From NCBI GenBank assembly GCA_036936605.1, contig JAUPFV010000002.1:130308376-130372375 (forward strand): a DNA stretch of 64,000 bases, written 5' to 3'. Made by a program: the position numbers and the translations under genes. Origin of the DNA: Limnanthes douglasii subsp. nivea. Its lineage: Eukaryota > Streptophyta > Magnoliopsida > Brassicales > Limnanthaceae. Below the pieces are notes generated by a model. The model was not told the DNA's origin and did not search any database. It saw only the letters and a list, made by a program, of their open reading frames with translations. Within the stretch, counting starts at the first letter, position 1, and every line of letters begins with the position of its first letter. Of this stretch, positions 33,193-45,526 are shown in pieces.

Positions 33193-36040
33193 AATGCGCT
33201 CGTTGAAAATGAATGAAATAATTATATATCCAATATTTCAATTTGACAATAAACCTATTTTTTTTTTATTTATACCATTGGATGCTAAAAATAACGCACT
33301 ATAAACCTCGACCAATAAATGCATCCCACATTAGGTCATATAAACAATCATTTTTATATTTCTCTCGCTCTTGTCGGTGAAAAATATGTAACCGAATAAG
33401 AAATAAAAATACAATATTGTTCCACAATGTAATTTATATGAATTTAATTGGTTTTAATAATAATATTATTATATTTATAAATAATATTATATAGTTACAT
33501 GTTGTGATGCACATGATAAGCTTGGTTCAAAACGTCATTACAGATTTTGGTATATGAGGGTAATTTGTTATAAATCATGTAACTTATGAATTCAAGCTAT
33601 TCAGTTTTTTCTGAGGACACGACGAATCACTTGATTCAGACTCTAGCTCATAATATGGCTCATATTCAAACTCAACCTCTAGGAAGGTTGTCTACTTGTA
33701 CATATTTTGTATATTCTCACTGATTTAGTTGACAATTTAACATGTTTTAATGGTTTAAATGAGAATAGGTGTGAAGATAAAAATGCATGAAGCTTATGTA
33801 TTTATTTTGGTGCTATCGTGTCGTAAGATGACATGAGAATAAAAAAATCATATATTTAATCCAAAATAAAAATCAGTAAAAAATCTAAGCATTCAATATC
33901 GACTTAGAATGTTATAATGAATTGATACTATGAACCACTATTTACGACCCACTATTTCAAAATTTGTTGCCATAACGACACTTGATTCCAAGGTTATAGG
34001 GTGAAACCAAACTATAACCTGCAAAAACTTGCACATTAAGAACAACCTAATTCTAATGCATCTCAAATTATACTCAACCCCAAAATAAAAAAATCTGACA
34101 CTTTTTTGCTAGTTCTAACAAAATTTGAAAATAATATTTTTGGTCTTAAATACCAACAAATCGAGATTAAAAAATGAAACTATATATAAGATACGATATA
34201 GGCAACTAAACCTTACATTTGATTAAAAACACTAAAATCAGAACCGGGATCAGAGAGGTTTGGAAATGTTGAATATATGAAAACAAAAAAAATCCAACAA
34301 TGAGTTTTTATACATCTTTTTACATTTGTGGTAAGAAAATATTTTATTTTTAAATATTAAAAATATAAAAATATAAAAAAATTCAAAACATAAATAATGG
34401 AGGGCAGCCAAAACCAAAACTATTTGATATTTTTTAATACAAGTGTAACTTTTCACGTTTAAAAGCTATAAATTAGACACAAGCGAAATAGATTAAAAAT
34501 TCGGCTTTGGATATAAATGTCGTAATTTATGTTAGAAAAATCATATATTAAAAATATATGTAAATGTTATAAACATTCCTAAAATTAAAAAATTGAATTT
34601 AAACTATAAAACCTTATCAAAGATCTTTATAAAAAAAATGTTACTATTTTTTCATTTTCTAAATTCAACCTTTAAAACCTTTCCATCTTCAAGAAGGAAT
34701 AAGAATAAAAATATCATTTTAAGATATTTTTTTAAATTTAAATTATAAAATCGTTTGTTACATTATCATCTACTATATATGTATTTATTTTCTCCGAATT
34801 TTGTTGTTTAAGATTTCGAATTAGAGTTTTAAGTTTATGTCCAAATTTTCTTACATTTAGTAGTTTAAATGTGTTTCGGTTTTCATTTCCAAATTAGTTT
34901 AACTTTGATATACTATGACATATTTAAAATTTATGATATAGTATGACATATTTAAAATTTATGATTTATGGTTTGATTTGGACAAATTATAGTAAAACTT
35001 TATTGAATGTGTTCGATGTTTGCATGCTGAGACTTCAATCTAGGTAGTCAAAATCAGGTGATATACAAATATATTTGATTTCAACCCATGAGCAACATGC
35101 CTCTAAATACGTTTTGGGTCGAGGGTTAAAATCAGCCACAATTGCGTTGATTTTGACACCTCAGTCAAAACTAGTGTATTCTTTATCTTAATATCTTATT
35201 GTTATTGTTGATTGTATTTAAATATTTTCATATTTAATCTAACAAGATATCACCTAATAACTTTTCAAAAAAGCTTTTCAAGATTAATCACTTGAGCGGA
35301 TTGAACCATACCAATCAACAGAGATTTCAAATAAATTATATTAATGACAACGACGATGATTATATTAATGACAACGACGATGATTAGATGATAGAGACCG
35401 TTTATCATTCGCACCTTACTTTCAAAGCTAGATGGTTGTGGCTCAACCAAGTACAAACTAAAAAGAAGTCATGCAAATTCATAAAACAATTTGCTTATAT
35501 TTTATAATAATATTACGGATAATTAAGGCATACGGAAGGGTAAGCATCTATAAATACCATAAAAAAATTCATTACATATTAAGTGTATTATATTTTATTC
35601 TGAAATAATACATGTTTTTGTATGATAGATAATGAGGTATTATATTTTGGTTTGATAACAAATGGTAAAAAGTACTATTAGTCTTTCATGTTTACAATTT
35701 GTATCAACTTAGTCTCTTTCATTTATTTTTGTATAAAACTCATTTTTTTCGTTTTAATAATTTGTAAATATAATCCCCGCACATGTGAAGTATGAGAGAT
35801 TGACACGTGGCATCAAGTTTTATTGCAAGATTGGTTCCTCAAATTTTTGGACAAAAATACTCGTGCCCATGCCAAGTAGGATGTCAACTCAAATTTGATT
35901 TTTTAAACCCTCCATCTGTCTTTTTCTCTCTCTAACTAGTAACCGGCGGCTCGTATTTGATTTTTTATTTTCTAACGACAATTTTTTTTTCTCTCTCTCA
36001 AACTTCTTCTCAAACAAATCTAAAAAATTCATTGAAAACT
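33193..36040. other. AT-rich spacer with small local duplications
   Basis: No gene recognised. Local direct duplications are visible: about 28 bp around 34906-34965 (ATGACATATTTAAAATTTATGAT twice, slightly different), 24 bp twice at 35336-35385 (ATTAATGACAACGACGATG core), and about 42 bp twice at 36001-36084 (ACTTCTTCTCAAACAAATCT core). Confidence 0.55.
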
Positions 36041-36224
36041 CTAAAACTTCTTCTCAAACAAATCTAAGAAATCCACTGAAAACTTTAAAACTCTTTGTAT
36101 CGTACTTTTCTTGGAGAACTCTTTGTAAACTGTACCAAATGCGTCGGTATCGATTAATCTGTCTTGAGGAAAATCGTTGGTGGCTGATTTTAGAGCTTTG
36201 TAACTAAATTGTTTTGGGGTTTTC
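36041..36224 (-). pseudogene. Fragment of an L-type lectin receptor-like kinase (start of the kinase domain)
   Basis: The minus strand reads PKQFSYKALKSATNDFPQD followed by a DAFGTVYK glycine-loop remnant. This matches the juxtamembrane and P-loop start of plant lectin receptor kinases (PKEFxYKELxxATxxF, then a G-x-G-x-FGxVYKG loop). Two of the loop glycines are changed (IDTDAFGTVYK), and the sequence then diverges and stops. Immediately upstream on the minus strand lies the LTR of the copia element, so the gene has been cut by it or joined to it. The family assignment is by recognition only. Confidence 0.65.
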
Positions 36225-36320
36225 TGTAGGGAAAAATAATCCCACGAATGCGGAAATAAGAACAAACAAGAGAAAAAGAATTTAACGTGGTTCAGCGAAT
36301 TTGCATACGTCCACGGGAGA
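36225..36320 (-). repeat. Truncated 3' LTR of copia element G
   Basis: The 96 bases starting TGTAGGGAAAAATAATCCC match 39909-40004 with 4 differences. After GGGAGA the two copies diverge: the left one continues directly into RNase H. Confidence 0.88.
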
Positions 36321-38968
36321 CATCAAATATCCCGAAATATATTTCATACTATCAACATCACCAGCCATATCTGAATCTGTGTAGCCTTCAAGAATAGGTT
36401 TACCATTTCCAAAACATAAACATAATTGAGATGTTCCTCGAAGATACCTGAATATCCATTTTACAGCTTCCCAGTGCTCTTTTTCAAGATTAGATAAAAA
36501 TCGGCTGACTACTCCGACAGCATGAGAAATATCAGGTCTTGTACAAACCATGGCATACATCAAATTGCCAACAGCTGAAGAGTAAGGTATTTTATTCATT
36601 TCTTCCATCTCACTTTCTTTTGTAGGTGATTGCTTAGATGAAAGTTTAAAATTCCCTGCAAGTGGAGAAGTAACAGGTTTCTCTTTGCTCATGCTGAGTC
36701 ATTCTAAAACCTTCTCAATATATTTTTCCTGGGACAACCATAATTTGTTGTTCACCCTATCTCGAGTGATTTTTATCCCAATAATTTGCTTTGCGGGACC
36801 CAAATTCTTCATTGCGAAAGATTTGCTGAGCTCCATCTTTAACTTCTCTATCTTTCCAATATCACGACCAACAATCAACATATCATCCACGTAGAGCATA
36901 AGGATGATAAAATTATTTTCAGAAAATATCTTAATGAAAACACAATGGTCAGATGAAGTCTTATTATACCCGTGTTCCACCATGAAGGAATCGAACCTTT
37001 TATACCACTGTCGTGGGGCTTGTTTGAGACCGTACAAACCCTTCTTTAGTTTGCAGACCAAATGCTCTTTATCTTTAGTCTCAAACCTTTCAGGTTGTTT
37101 CATGTAAATTTATTCTTCCAAATCACCATGGAGAAAAGTAGTTTTCACATCAAGTTGTTCAACTTCCAAATTCAAGCTAGCAGCTATTCCAAGAACAACA
37201 CGAATAGATGACATTTTTACTATAGGTGAAAATATTTCTTCAAAATCAATACCTTTTCTCTGACCAAATATTTTGCCAACCAGTCGCGCCTTGTATCTTG
37301 GTTGTGGATTTCCTTCTTCAGTCTTCAGCTTAAACACCCATTTATTGTTGAGTGCTTTCTTCCATTTTGGTAACTCTACGAAATCGTATGTGTGGTTCTC
37401 ATGCAATGAATTCATCTCTTCTTTCATGGCTTTCCACCACTCCTTCTTTTGAATGTGCAGCACAGCTTCTTTAAAACATTCAGGTTCTCCCCCGTCAGTT
37501 AGTAACACATACTCATTTGTTGGGTATCTAGTCGAAGGCCGACGATCTCTAATGGATCTTCTCAAATGGGGTTCTTCAGTATGATTTCCTTCAACGTCAA
37601 CTGTTTCTCCATGGTCAGGAGCCTCGCTATGATCCTCATACTCAACTGGAAATGGTGCATCCGGAACTAAGTTAATTTTAGTATTGACATCTGATTTTGT
37701 ATTTTCGCCTTTCTTCATATCTCTAAGAGTTTGGTCTTCGAAGAACACAACATCTCTACTTCGAACAACTTTTCTACTTCTTGGATTCCAAAGTCTATAA
37801 CCAAACTCATCATGTCCGTAACCAAGAAATATGCATTCTTTGGTTTTCTCATCTAGCTTGGATCTTTCATCTCGAGGGACATGTACGAACGCCTTACAAC
37901 CAAACACCTTCAAGTTTTTATAACTTATGTCTTTCCCGGTCCATATTCTTTCAGGAATTGCACCATCTAAAGGAACTGAAGGGGATACGTTGACAAGATC
38001 TACCGCCGTCATCAATGCTTCACCCCAGAAGGACTTTGACAATCTTAAATGGGAGAGCATACACACGATCTTGTTACAAATAGTTCTATTCATTCTTTCT
38101 GCAACACCATTATGTTGCGGGGTCTTGGGTACCAATCTCTCAAGCCTGATACCATGAACTCTGCAATATTCTTCAAATGGTCCAATGTATTCACCACCAT
38201 TGTCGGATCGAATACATTTCAAAAGTTTTCTAGTTTTCCTTTCAACGTTGGCATGAAACTTCTTGAATACTTCTAACACTTGACCTTTGGTCTTCAAAGG
38301 ATAAGCCCACACCTTTCTGGAATGATCTTCAATGAATGTGACAAAGTATAACGATCCGCCGATACTTCTGTCACCCATAGAACATACATCTGTATGTGGT
38401 CAAGAATATTATTCTTTCTATGTGGTCGTCCTGCTCGAAATGCGACTCTGTGTTGTTTTCCTGCCAAACAATGAGTGCATTGCTTTAAAGGAAGATTTGG
38501 AAAATTCGATAGAAGATTTTCTTTCGTGAGAATTTTAAGTCCCTTCTCACTCATATGACCAAGTCTGGCGTGCCATAAATTCGCCGAGTCTTCATACTTG
38601 ATCGCATTCGCTTCTACTCCACTTGATTGTTTTGTTTGCATATAATACAAACGATCAATCTTCTTACCTCTAGCCACGACCAGATTTCATTTCTTAAGCT
38701 TCCAAACTCCATTACCAAATGTGTTTTCGTATCCCATATCGTCAAGTTGACCAGTAGAGATCAAATTGATATGGATGTCTGGAACATGTCGAATATCTTT
38801 TAATAACAGCTTGCAATCGCTGCTAGTTTCCAGTGTTGCATCACCTCGACCAACAATATCACATCTTGCCTCATTTCCCATCTTGACAAAACCGAACTCA
38901 CCATTTGTGTAAGTGGTCAAAAGGCTTCTATCGGCTGCTACATGAAATAATGCTCTAGAATCAATCAT
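36321..38968 (-). pseudogene. pol of copia element G: protease, integrase, RT, partial RNase H
   Basis: Protease (38968-38687) has DSRA where the family has DSGAS, so the active site is damaged. The integrase zinc finger is WHARLGH...CTHCLAGK (about 38580-38460); a frameshift follows near 38390. The integrase core has SDNGGEY and a C-terminal GYGHDEFGYRLW. RT runs from FVELPKWKKALNNKWVFK to YVDDMLIVG (about 36880). RNase H keeps GYTDSDMAGD and ends at 36321. Two nonsense codons (near 37112 and 36699) are the only breaks between 38378 and 36321. The best fit is the Tork/Tnt1-like branch, from memory. Confidence 0.85.
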
Positions 38969-39077
38969 CCATGTGTCTTGGCATGCGAGGTTGACACGTC
39001 CATCGTCAAAAATTAGGTATGTTTCACCATTGTTGGATATGAGAGCTGCATTTCCTCTATTACCTTCATTATTTTCC

Positions 39078-39857
39078 TTAGCCTCCTTTTCTCAGCTTCC
39101 AACAATCGTTTTTGAAATGTCCAGGTTTGTGACAGTAGTTGCAAGTGAAGTCGTCTTTTGACTTTGATCTGTCTCTGAACTTGCTTTTGTTTCTCCTGTC
39201 TCTGGAGAAATGTTTGTTTCTAGTTCTTCCTCTCTCTGTGACTAGTGTTTGTCCTTGAGGGTGGCTGAAAGAGCTTTGCTCCGCTCTTCTTTTACCTTCT
39301 CTATTGATACTTTCCTTTACCATGCTTAACGTCACCTTTCCTTATGGTGCTGAATTACTAAGAGCTACCACAAGTCTTTCCTAGCTATCCGGCAAAGAAC
39401 TTAACAAAATCAACGCTTGAATTTCTTCAGCTAGGGCCAGCTCCATGTTCGTCAAATTATCGAGAATCTCGTCAAATTTCGCCAAGTGGTCAGATACACT
39501 TTGCCCATCATAAAGTTTCAGGTTCACAAGTCTCCTTATGATGAAAGCTTTATTTTGAGAATTTTTGGGCTCATACATTTCTTCTAAATGCTTCCATAAT
39601 TTGAAAGCATCATTTTCTTTTGCGGTGTCGCGAATCGCCCTTGTTTCAATCCACTGTCGAATCACACTAACAGCTTTACGGTTGAGTTTCTTCCAATCTG
39701 CTTCACTTGTTGCACCTTGTTTGACCCCTTTTAGTTTAATGGGATCAAACAAGTCTTTACAATACAACAAATCTTCCATCATGGTTTTCCAAATGGAATA
39801 ATTTGTTTCCGTGAGTATGATCATGGAATTGCCACCAATATTCGTACGTTCCTCCAT
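39078..39857 (-). pseudogene. gag of copia element G
   Basis: Start chosen at 39857 (MEERTNIGG), downstream of the primer site. Frame upstream of it is LTR-derived. TNYSIWKTMMEDLL is the typical copia gag start, followed by a UBN2-like region (KLYDGQSVSDHLAKFDEIL) and, after a stop near 39381, a basic stretch and a CX2CX4HX4C knuckle (CNYCHKPGHFKNDC, near 39110). Confidence 0.82.
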
Positions 39858-39893
39858 TTTTGTACGAAGAAGAAGGATATGGAATTGCAAGTT

Positions 39894-39906
39894 GGTTCTA
39901 ATACCA
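39894..39906 (-). promoter_or_regulatory. Primer-binding site of copia element G (initiator tRNA-Met type)
   Basis: The minus strand reads TGGTATTAGAACC two bases after the LTR end (CTACA). The usual plant copia site for initiator tRNA-Met is TGGTATCAGAGC; two bases differ. Confidence 0.75.
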
Positions 39907-39908
39907 GT

Positions 39909-40437
39909 TGTAGGGAAAAATAATCCCATGAATGCGGAAATAAGAACAAACAAGAGAAAAAGAATTTTACGTGGTTCAGCTAATTTGCCTACGTCCACGG
40001 GAGAAAAATAAGAATCACTATAACTCAAAATATTACAGAGATTGGAGTCTCAGTCCATACACCAAAGAGTTATACATTCACTTTTCTCACCCTAAATATT
40101 ATACCCCAAAGGAGAATAGTAATCTCACAGATCACTCAAACAAATTGTCCTAAACACTACCCGTATTTCTCTCTCGCATTTATTAGTGTGAGCCCTACCT
40201 TTTGGTTTCTTACAAGAAAAAACTAAGCATTAAATGAAGGGTGACTTACAAGCAACCTCCTTTCATTTAATGCAAATGAGTTTCTTGCAAGTAACCATTA
40301 GCTTCATTTGGAAGCATAAGTGGCTTCCTTTGTAAGCTTTGTTTTGCTATAAATAGGACCATGAGTTGGTCTTGGATAGCATCACTTGAATCACTTGAAA
40401 CACTTCACTAGAGTGTAACATTTATGTAATATTGAAC
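39909..40437 (-). repeat. 5' LTR of copia element G plus adjoining LTR-like sequence
   Basis: The left edge is firm (TGTAGGG at 39909). To the right, the sequence runs without a clear boundary up to the Tat RNase H at 40438. Around 40227-40273 there is an inverted repeat (GCATTAAATGAAGG and its complement). At about 40350 a plus-strand GCTATAAATAGGACC TATA box is followed by an LTR-like U5. This last part could be a second, plus-oriented solo LTR rather than part of G. Confidence 0.6.
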
Positions 40438-42328
40438 TGCTGCTAGGAAAATGAGACCTTATTTTCAAGCTCAATCTATCATCGTACTAACATATTTTTC
40501 ATTGAAAAATATGTTACAAAGGCCTGATATATCAAGAAGAAGGACAAAGTGGTCAGTTCAATTGAGAGATTTTGGTATTGAACTAGAACCTATGACTGCA
40601 ATCAAAGCACAAACCTTAGAAGACTTCCTAGTTGAATTTCATTTCGAACGGTCAGATATGGAGGTTGCGGAAGAAAAGTTTTAGTCATGGTGGACATTCC
40701 GAACAGATGAGGATTCAAGCGCATTAGGATGTGAGGCAGGGGTGTAGTTGATTTCTCCAGAGGGAATTTCCATGTATCAAGCTATCCACATTGGGTTCAA
40801 GGCATATAATAATGAAGTAGAGTATGAAGCTGCTTTGGCAGGATTGGGACTTGCTCAAATCTGTGTGGCTAAAAAGGTTAAGCTAATAAGTGACTCTCAA
40901 CTTCTTATAAATCATGCGTCTGCACAATCCGAGGCAAGAAAATATCATTTAGTAAAGTATTAAATTTAGTATGTGTAAGCATCAAATACGAACATGTTCA
41001 TATGGTTGGAAATTTTATAGCTGACTCTTTGGATACTGCTTCATATTCGAAGGAGTAGCCTTCGATTATCACACAGGATAATCCTTCAATAACTAAAGGA
41101 TGAGAGGTAGTAGAAGGATCAGTCGTATACTTTCAAATTTCTACAACACAACAAAAGATTGGAGAAGTGAAATTAAAGAATTCGTGGTAAATGATGTTTT
41201 AACCGTTGATAAAGTAATGGCCAAAAGAATACGGTTTAAGGCATATGGTTATATAGTCATCAGAGATATTGTCAAAATTGCATGATGGGGAAGGATCTGC
41301 ATATTGTGGGTGTAAAACTTTGATACGAAGAGTTCTTCTAGCAGGGTATTAGTGGCCTCCAATCACCTCAGATGCCAAATAGTTAGTACAAAAATATGAT
41401 ACTTGCCAAAATTATTCTAACGCAATTCATGCACCATGAGTTCCTTTTGAATCAATATATGAGTCATTAGCTTTTGACAGATGGGGCATTGATCTGGTCA
41501 GACCATTAGCAATGGCATCAGAGGGACGACAGACAATAATTGTCATCATTGACTACTTTTCTAAGTAGGTGGAAGTTGAACCATTGGCATGAACAAAAGC
41601 TAAGGATGTGATGAGGTTCATTGTTTCTAATATTTGTTGTAGCTTTGGGGTTCCAAGAAAAATTACGATGGATAATAGGCCACAGTTTGACAACAAGGAA
41701 ATGAAGGCTTATTATTCGGCTAAAGGAATACAATAGTTATTCTCCACACATTTCCATCCACATGCAAACGTCTAAGTTGAGGTCACTAATAGAACAATTC
41801 TTGATGGGTTGAGAAACAATTTTGAAGGTAAGACTGGAAAATGGCCGGAATATTTACAAGAAGTCTTATAGGCATACAGAATTATTTTTCAAATATTCAC
41901 CCAAGAATCATCCTTTGAATTGGTTTATGGGATGGATATTGTTGTTCCATCTGAAGTAATTTGCCATTCATATCGAATCAGTGAATATTATGAGGAAGCT
42001 AACGATAAGAGAAAGCGTACATAGCGAGATTTGAGAGAATAAAAAAGAAGAAGAGCACAATTGACTTCTTTGCAGTATCAAACTTTAATGAGAAGTTAGT
42101 ACGCTCCCAAAGTTAAGCGGTGGGAGTTTAAAGTAGGGGATAAGGTGTTGAGGAAATTATTTCTCCGTACGGAATAAAAGCGGTTTGGCAAGCTAGGGCT
42201 TAATGGAGAGGGTCGGTATATGGTTACTATGAAGGTAAAGTCGGGGGACGTATCGACTCAAATATAAAGAATGGAGAGATCTTCATCACATGTGGAATAT
42301 GGAGCACCTTAAATTGTATTTGGAATGA
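40438..42328 (+). pseudogene. pol remnant of element F: RNase H, archaeal RNase H, integrase
   Basis: RNase H covers 40438-40684, ending FLVEFHFE. Archaeal RNase H covers about 40690-41060 (NNEVEYEAALAGLGLAQ, SDSQLLINHA). Integrase runs from about 41275 (HDGEGSAYCG) through WGIDLVRPLAMAS, MDNRPQFDN (core DNGPQFD altered to DNRP) and VEVTNRTILDG to a GDKVLRK C-terminal block and a stop at 42326-42328. At least ten in-frame stops, several of them TGG-to-TAG or CAA-to-TAA type. Confidence 0.83.
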
Positions 42329-42489
42329 ACGTATAAGTTTTTATATATTTTTTAAAATTGATGTAAGTATCGGTGGTGCACTCTTTCTTACCCTGGTGGT
42401 GCATGAAGGTTTTAATGAGCTATCCTCATAGCCGACTTATATATAATATGACTTTTCCATCTTAAAACAACTTGCACAATTTTAATCGT

Positions 42490-42935
42490 TCTAGACCAAA
42501 AGGCTCTACCAACAAATGTTGGTTAACATTTTTTATCTTTCTTGAGCAGAAGGGTCTTTTAACGAATGTTGGTCAACAATTTTTATCTTTTTGGACTGGA
42601 AGAGTCTACCAATAAATGTTGGTCAACAATTTTTATCTCTCTGAACCGGAAGGGTCTTCCAACGAATGATGGTCAACAATTTTTATCTTTTTGGACCGGT
42701 AAGGTCTTCCAAAGAGTGTTGGTTAATAATTTTTATCTCTTTGGACCGGAAGGGTCTTCCAGTGAATGTAGGTCAATAATTTTTATCTTTTTGGACCGGA
42801 AGGGTCTTTCAATGAATGTTGGTCAATAATTTTTATCTTTCTGGACCATCAGTGTTTTCCAACGAATGTTGGTCGAAAAAATTATCTTTTTGGATCGGTA
42901 GGGTCTTTCAACGAATATTGGTCAACAATTTTCAT
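42490..42935 (+). repeat. 50-bp tandem array 1 in element F (about 9 units)
   Basis: Nine units of 50 bp: TTTTTGGACCGGAAGGGTC, then TTCCAACGAATGTTGGTC, then AACAATTTTTATC. Open frames across it (for example 42566-42829) are a by-product of the repeat. It is the best-kept version of the array in elements A and E. Confidence 0.9.
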
Positions 42936-42950
42936 TTGTTGAAACAGGGA

Positions 42951-43295
42951 GCTCTTTTATAAAAATTAAGGCATTATACGTTTTTCATATGAAAATTTTT
43001 ATAGGAGAAACTTAAAGCTCTTTTATAAAATTAAGGCATTATAAGGTTTTCATATGAAAAGGTTTAGATGAGAAATTTGAAGCTTTTTTATAAATATTAA
43101 GGCATTATAAGGGTTTCATATGAAAACATATAGAGGATAAATTCAAAACTCTTTTATTTAAACTAAAGCATTAGAAAAATTCATATGAAAATGTTTGGAG
43201 GAGAAACTTGAAGCTCTTTTATAAAAACAAAGATAATATAATGTTCTCGTATGGAAACATTTGGAGGAGAAACTTGAAGCTCTTTTGCATAAAGC
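42951..43295 (+). repeat. 65-bp tandem array 2 in element F (about 5.5 units)
   Basis: Units of about 65 bp with GCTCTTTTATAAAAATTAAGG, CATTATA, TTTTCATATGAAAA and GGAGAAACTTGAA. The centre of each unit is the palindrome TTTTCATATGAAAA. Not seen in the other elements. Confidence 0.85.
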
Positions 43296-43373
43296 TTAGT
43301 GGAGAACATATAACCAAAAAACACTTCCATTAAGAACTTTCATAGTGAAAAGTGTATCTTGAAACACAATGAC

Positions 43374-45480
43374 TTAACAAATATATGCATATAACATAAT
43401 TGGTTCATAGTTTACACAAAAATATTGAAAGTAATAACTAAGTAACACACCACAGTCATATTCTGAAAGGATACCTTCCTCATTGTCTTCTGACGAACTA
43501 CTGCTTGATGATGTACTGTTTGACTCTTCGGAATCATTGGATGATTCTTCATATACTAAGGACACACCCTCCAGACGATGTTTCTTTAAAACACGCTCCT
43601 AAAGACTTCCTAACTTTAAGTTGGGAAAGCATTCATAAATTTCTACTACTAAGGCAGATTTGATCCTTCCATCCCTCTCTTTCAAACGGGAAACACAATT
43701 AGCAACATACTCCTCAATACAAATATTTTTATACCTTTTAGTTTTGTCTCTAATATATTGCTTCTCTGCAATAAGTTTTTCATACGGGTATTTTATTTGA
43801 TGTCCTTAGTGACAAACCGCTCCCGTTCATCGTCAAATTTCTCATTTTATTTCTTCGGTTGAGCTTCTAGTACCTCAATATTTGCCAAGAGTTTAGTAGA
43901 AATCTTCTTCTCAAGGGCAACATGTCCCTCCAAGTTCTTCATATCGACCCTTCTGGATCACTTCTTTTTTGTAACAATCTTTATGATTGGATTTTCTCTC
44001 AAGAATAGTAGTAGCATGAAACAATCTATTAATCTCTTTCGTAACAAAGTCATTTTCATAAAAATAAAAATATGTTGAGGCAGGAGAAACGTTTTCTACG
44101 TTCTCTGGAATTTCTTAGCTCTCTTGACTGGTTGATATATCACTTGCTTGTTTCCTCAGAGAAACAGACTCTCCACCAGATTCTGAATCAACAATGACTA
44201 CTTTGTTAATAGAATACAAGCTTGGATCTGTGGTATTATCATCCCTTTCTTCATCAGTAATATTCTTTTTGCCTTTATCTTTGGCAGTGTATCTCTTCGA
44301 TGGCCTTATGGCACCATCTTTCCCAACAATTTTCACCTCAACCACAACTTCATATTCAATATTAACTGATGTCTCTCCCTGACCTCAATCTCAGAACCGA
44401 CGTCACCATTAGTACCATCTCCTTCTTTCTCGTCATTTTCGGGGTCCTGATGACTAGGAGCCCTAGCCCTAGTGACAAGAAAGACAAGATTGTATAAGTT
44501 TTCCAGTCGCATAAGTACTTCATGTTCTATGGGAGGAACCATAAGCTATTATATTAGTCGGATCAATCCTCCAAAGATGCATCCTAGCTAGATTTCAAAG
44601 AGTAAATCATCTATGAAATTGATAGGACCAAGTACTACTGGCCCAATAGCTTAGTTGTGCAAAAATCCGACTAGTTGATTTAAATTGGTCCTTGCACTGT
44701 TTGGCGATTCCTTTCATTACTTTGTCCAAAGAAAAATTTAGTAGAACAGATAAATTGAGTAAGTAAAGATAAAATAATAAAGGAAATAAATACCTCGACT
44801 GGTTTATTTCAACGTAAGCCGATGGGGCATCTCAGCAGAGTTCTCAACAAAATGTCTCCCATAATAAGTAGACGAATATGAATCTCTGCTTCTACTTTTT
44901 ATCAGCCTCTAAGATATCGTATACAATCTTGTATTTTCTCCCAAGATTTAACGAGTAGAAGAGAAAATAAGATTTTTTAGCAACACATATCAACCCAACA
45001 AACTGTTCCATTAAAAAACGATATGAGCAATCCGAGAAGCCATAATATAAGCCATTAGTGTGAACCACATGTTGGGGCCGGATTGGGTCGGGCATAGTTT
45101 TATGAAATTAAAGTATTTTACTAGAGCAGTTTCTAGAGGAATTCGAAAACCCCAGTTCAAAATCTTCGTGTAAACAATCAATTCATGGTCCTGAACAGAC
45201 AAAGGAGTTTCCACAATCTCAGGAAAGCAAATTTTAATGGAATCCGGAATCGCCCATCGGTCCCTGAGTTTAACTTCTTCAGATGGATGGAAATATATGT
45301 ACCATATTTTGTATAACGCTAAAAATGTTTGGCTTCAACTCATCGAAGATTGTTTCCTAAGATGGCTTATATCTCTAAAGATCCTCTAGTTCTCAAGGTA
45401 TAAATTGTGGAAGAAAATATTTAGTAAAGCAATCTGTTTCTCTCTCTAAAAGAAGGTCGACTTTATCTCTCTAGAGATGG
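43374..45480 (-). pseudogene. Antisense two-exon gene of element F, decayed
   Basis: Exon 1 runs from about 45480 to 44800 on the minus strand and contains NWGFRIPLETALVKYF and LCPTQSGPNMWFTLMAYIMASRIA (45214-45020). An intron-like gap has a GTATTT donor near 44795 and an acceptor ACAAAG near 44725. Exon 2 continues with VMKGIAKQ (compare MEGISKPF), the MVPPIEHEVLMRLENL block found also in element E, basic and acidic stretches, and a Ser/Glu tail (SSSSSSSEDNEEG) near 43490. Frameshifts and stops throughout. Confidence 0.6.
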
Positions 45481-45520
45481 TGAAAATGAAATAATTTGGA
45501 ATAGCTAGAGGATTCGGATA

Positions 45521-45526
45521 CTTATA
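45521..45526 (-). promoter_or_regulatory. Possible TATA box of the antisense gene (element F)
   Basis: TCTTATAAGTATCC on the minus strand, roughly 55 bases upstream of the N-terminal homology. Weaker than in elements B, C and E, but in the same place. Confidence 0.4.

Larger units (their letters stand above)
36225..40200 (-). mobile_element. Ty1/copia retrotransposon G
   Basis: On the minus strand: LTR (right, from 39909), primer site, gag, protease, integrase, RT, partial RNase H, and a 96-bp piece of the other LTR (36225-36320). The order integrase before RT defines Ty1/copia. RNase H runs straight into the middle of the LTR, so its end, the polypurine tract and most of the 3' LTR are deleted. 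The right boundary of the element is not clear; 40200 is a minimum estimate. Confidence 0.85.
40438..45526 (+). mobile_element. Tat-lineage element F, 3' half, decayed
   Basis: Begins abruptly inside RNase H (AARKMRPYFQAQSIIV), then archaeal RNase H, integrase, two tandem arrays and the antisense gene. This is the same order as elements A and E. No gag, protease or RT, and no recognisable 3' LTR before element C. The 5' break coincides with the LTR-like sequence ending at 40437. Confidence 0.83.

Noticed and set aside
42566..42829. 87-residue open frame on the plus strand
   Set aside because: It lies wholly in the 50-bp tandem array; the peptide repeats follow the DNA repeat and no homolog is recognised.
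42490..42935. CRISPR-like regular repeat
   Set aside because: There are no unique spacers: the whole 50-bp unit is repeated, and this is plant retrotransposon DNA.
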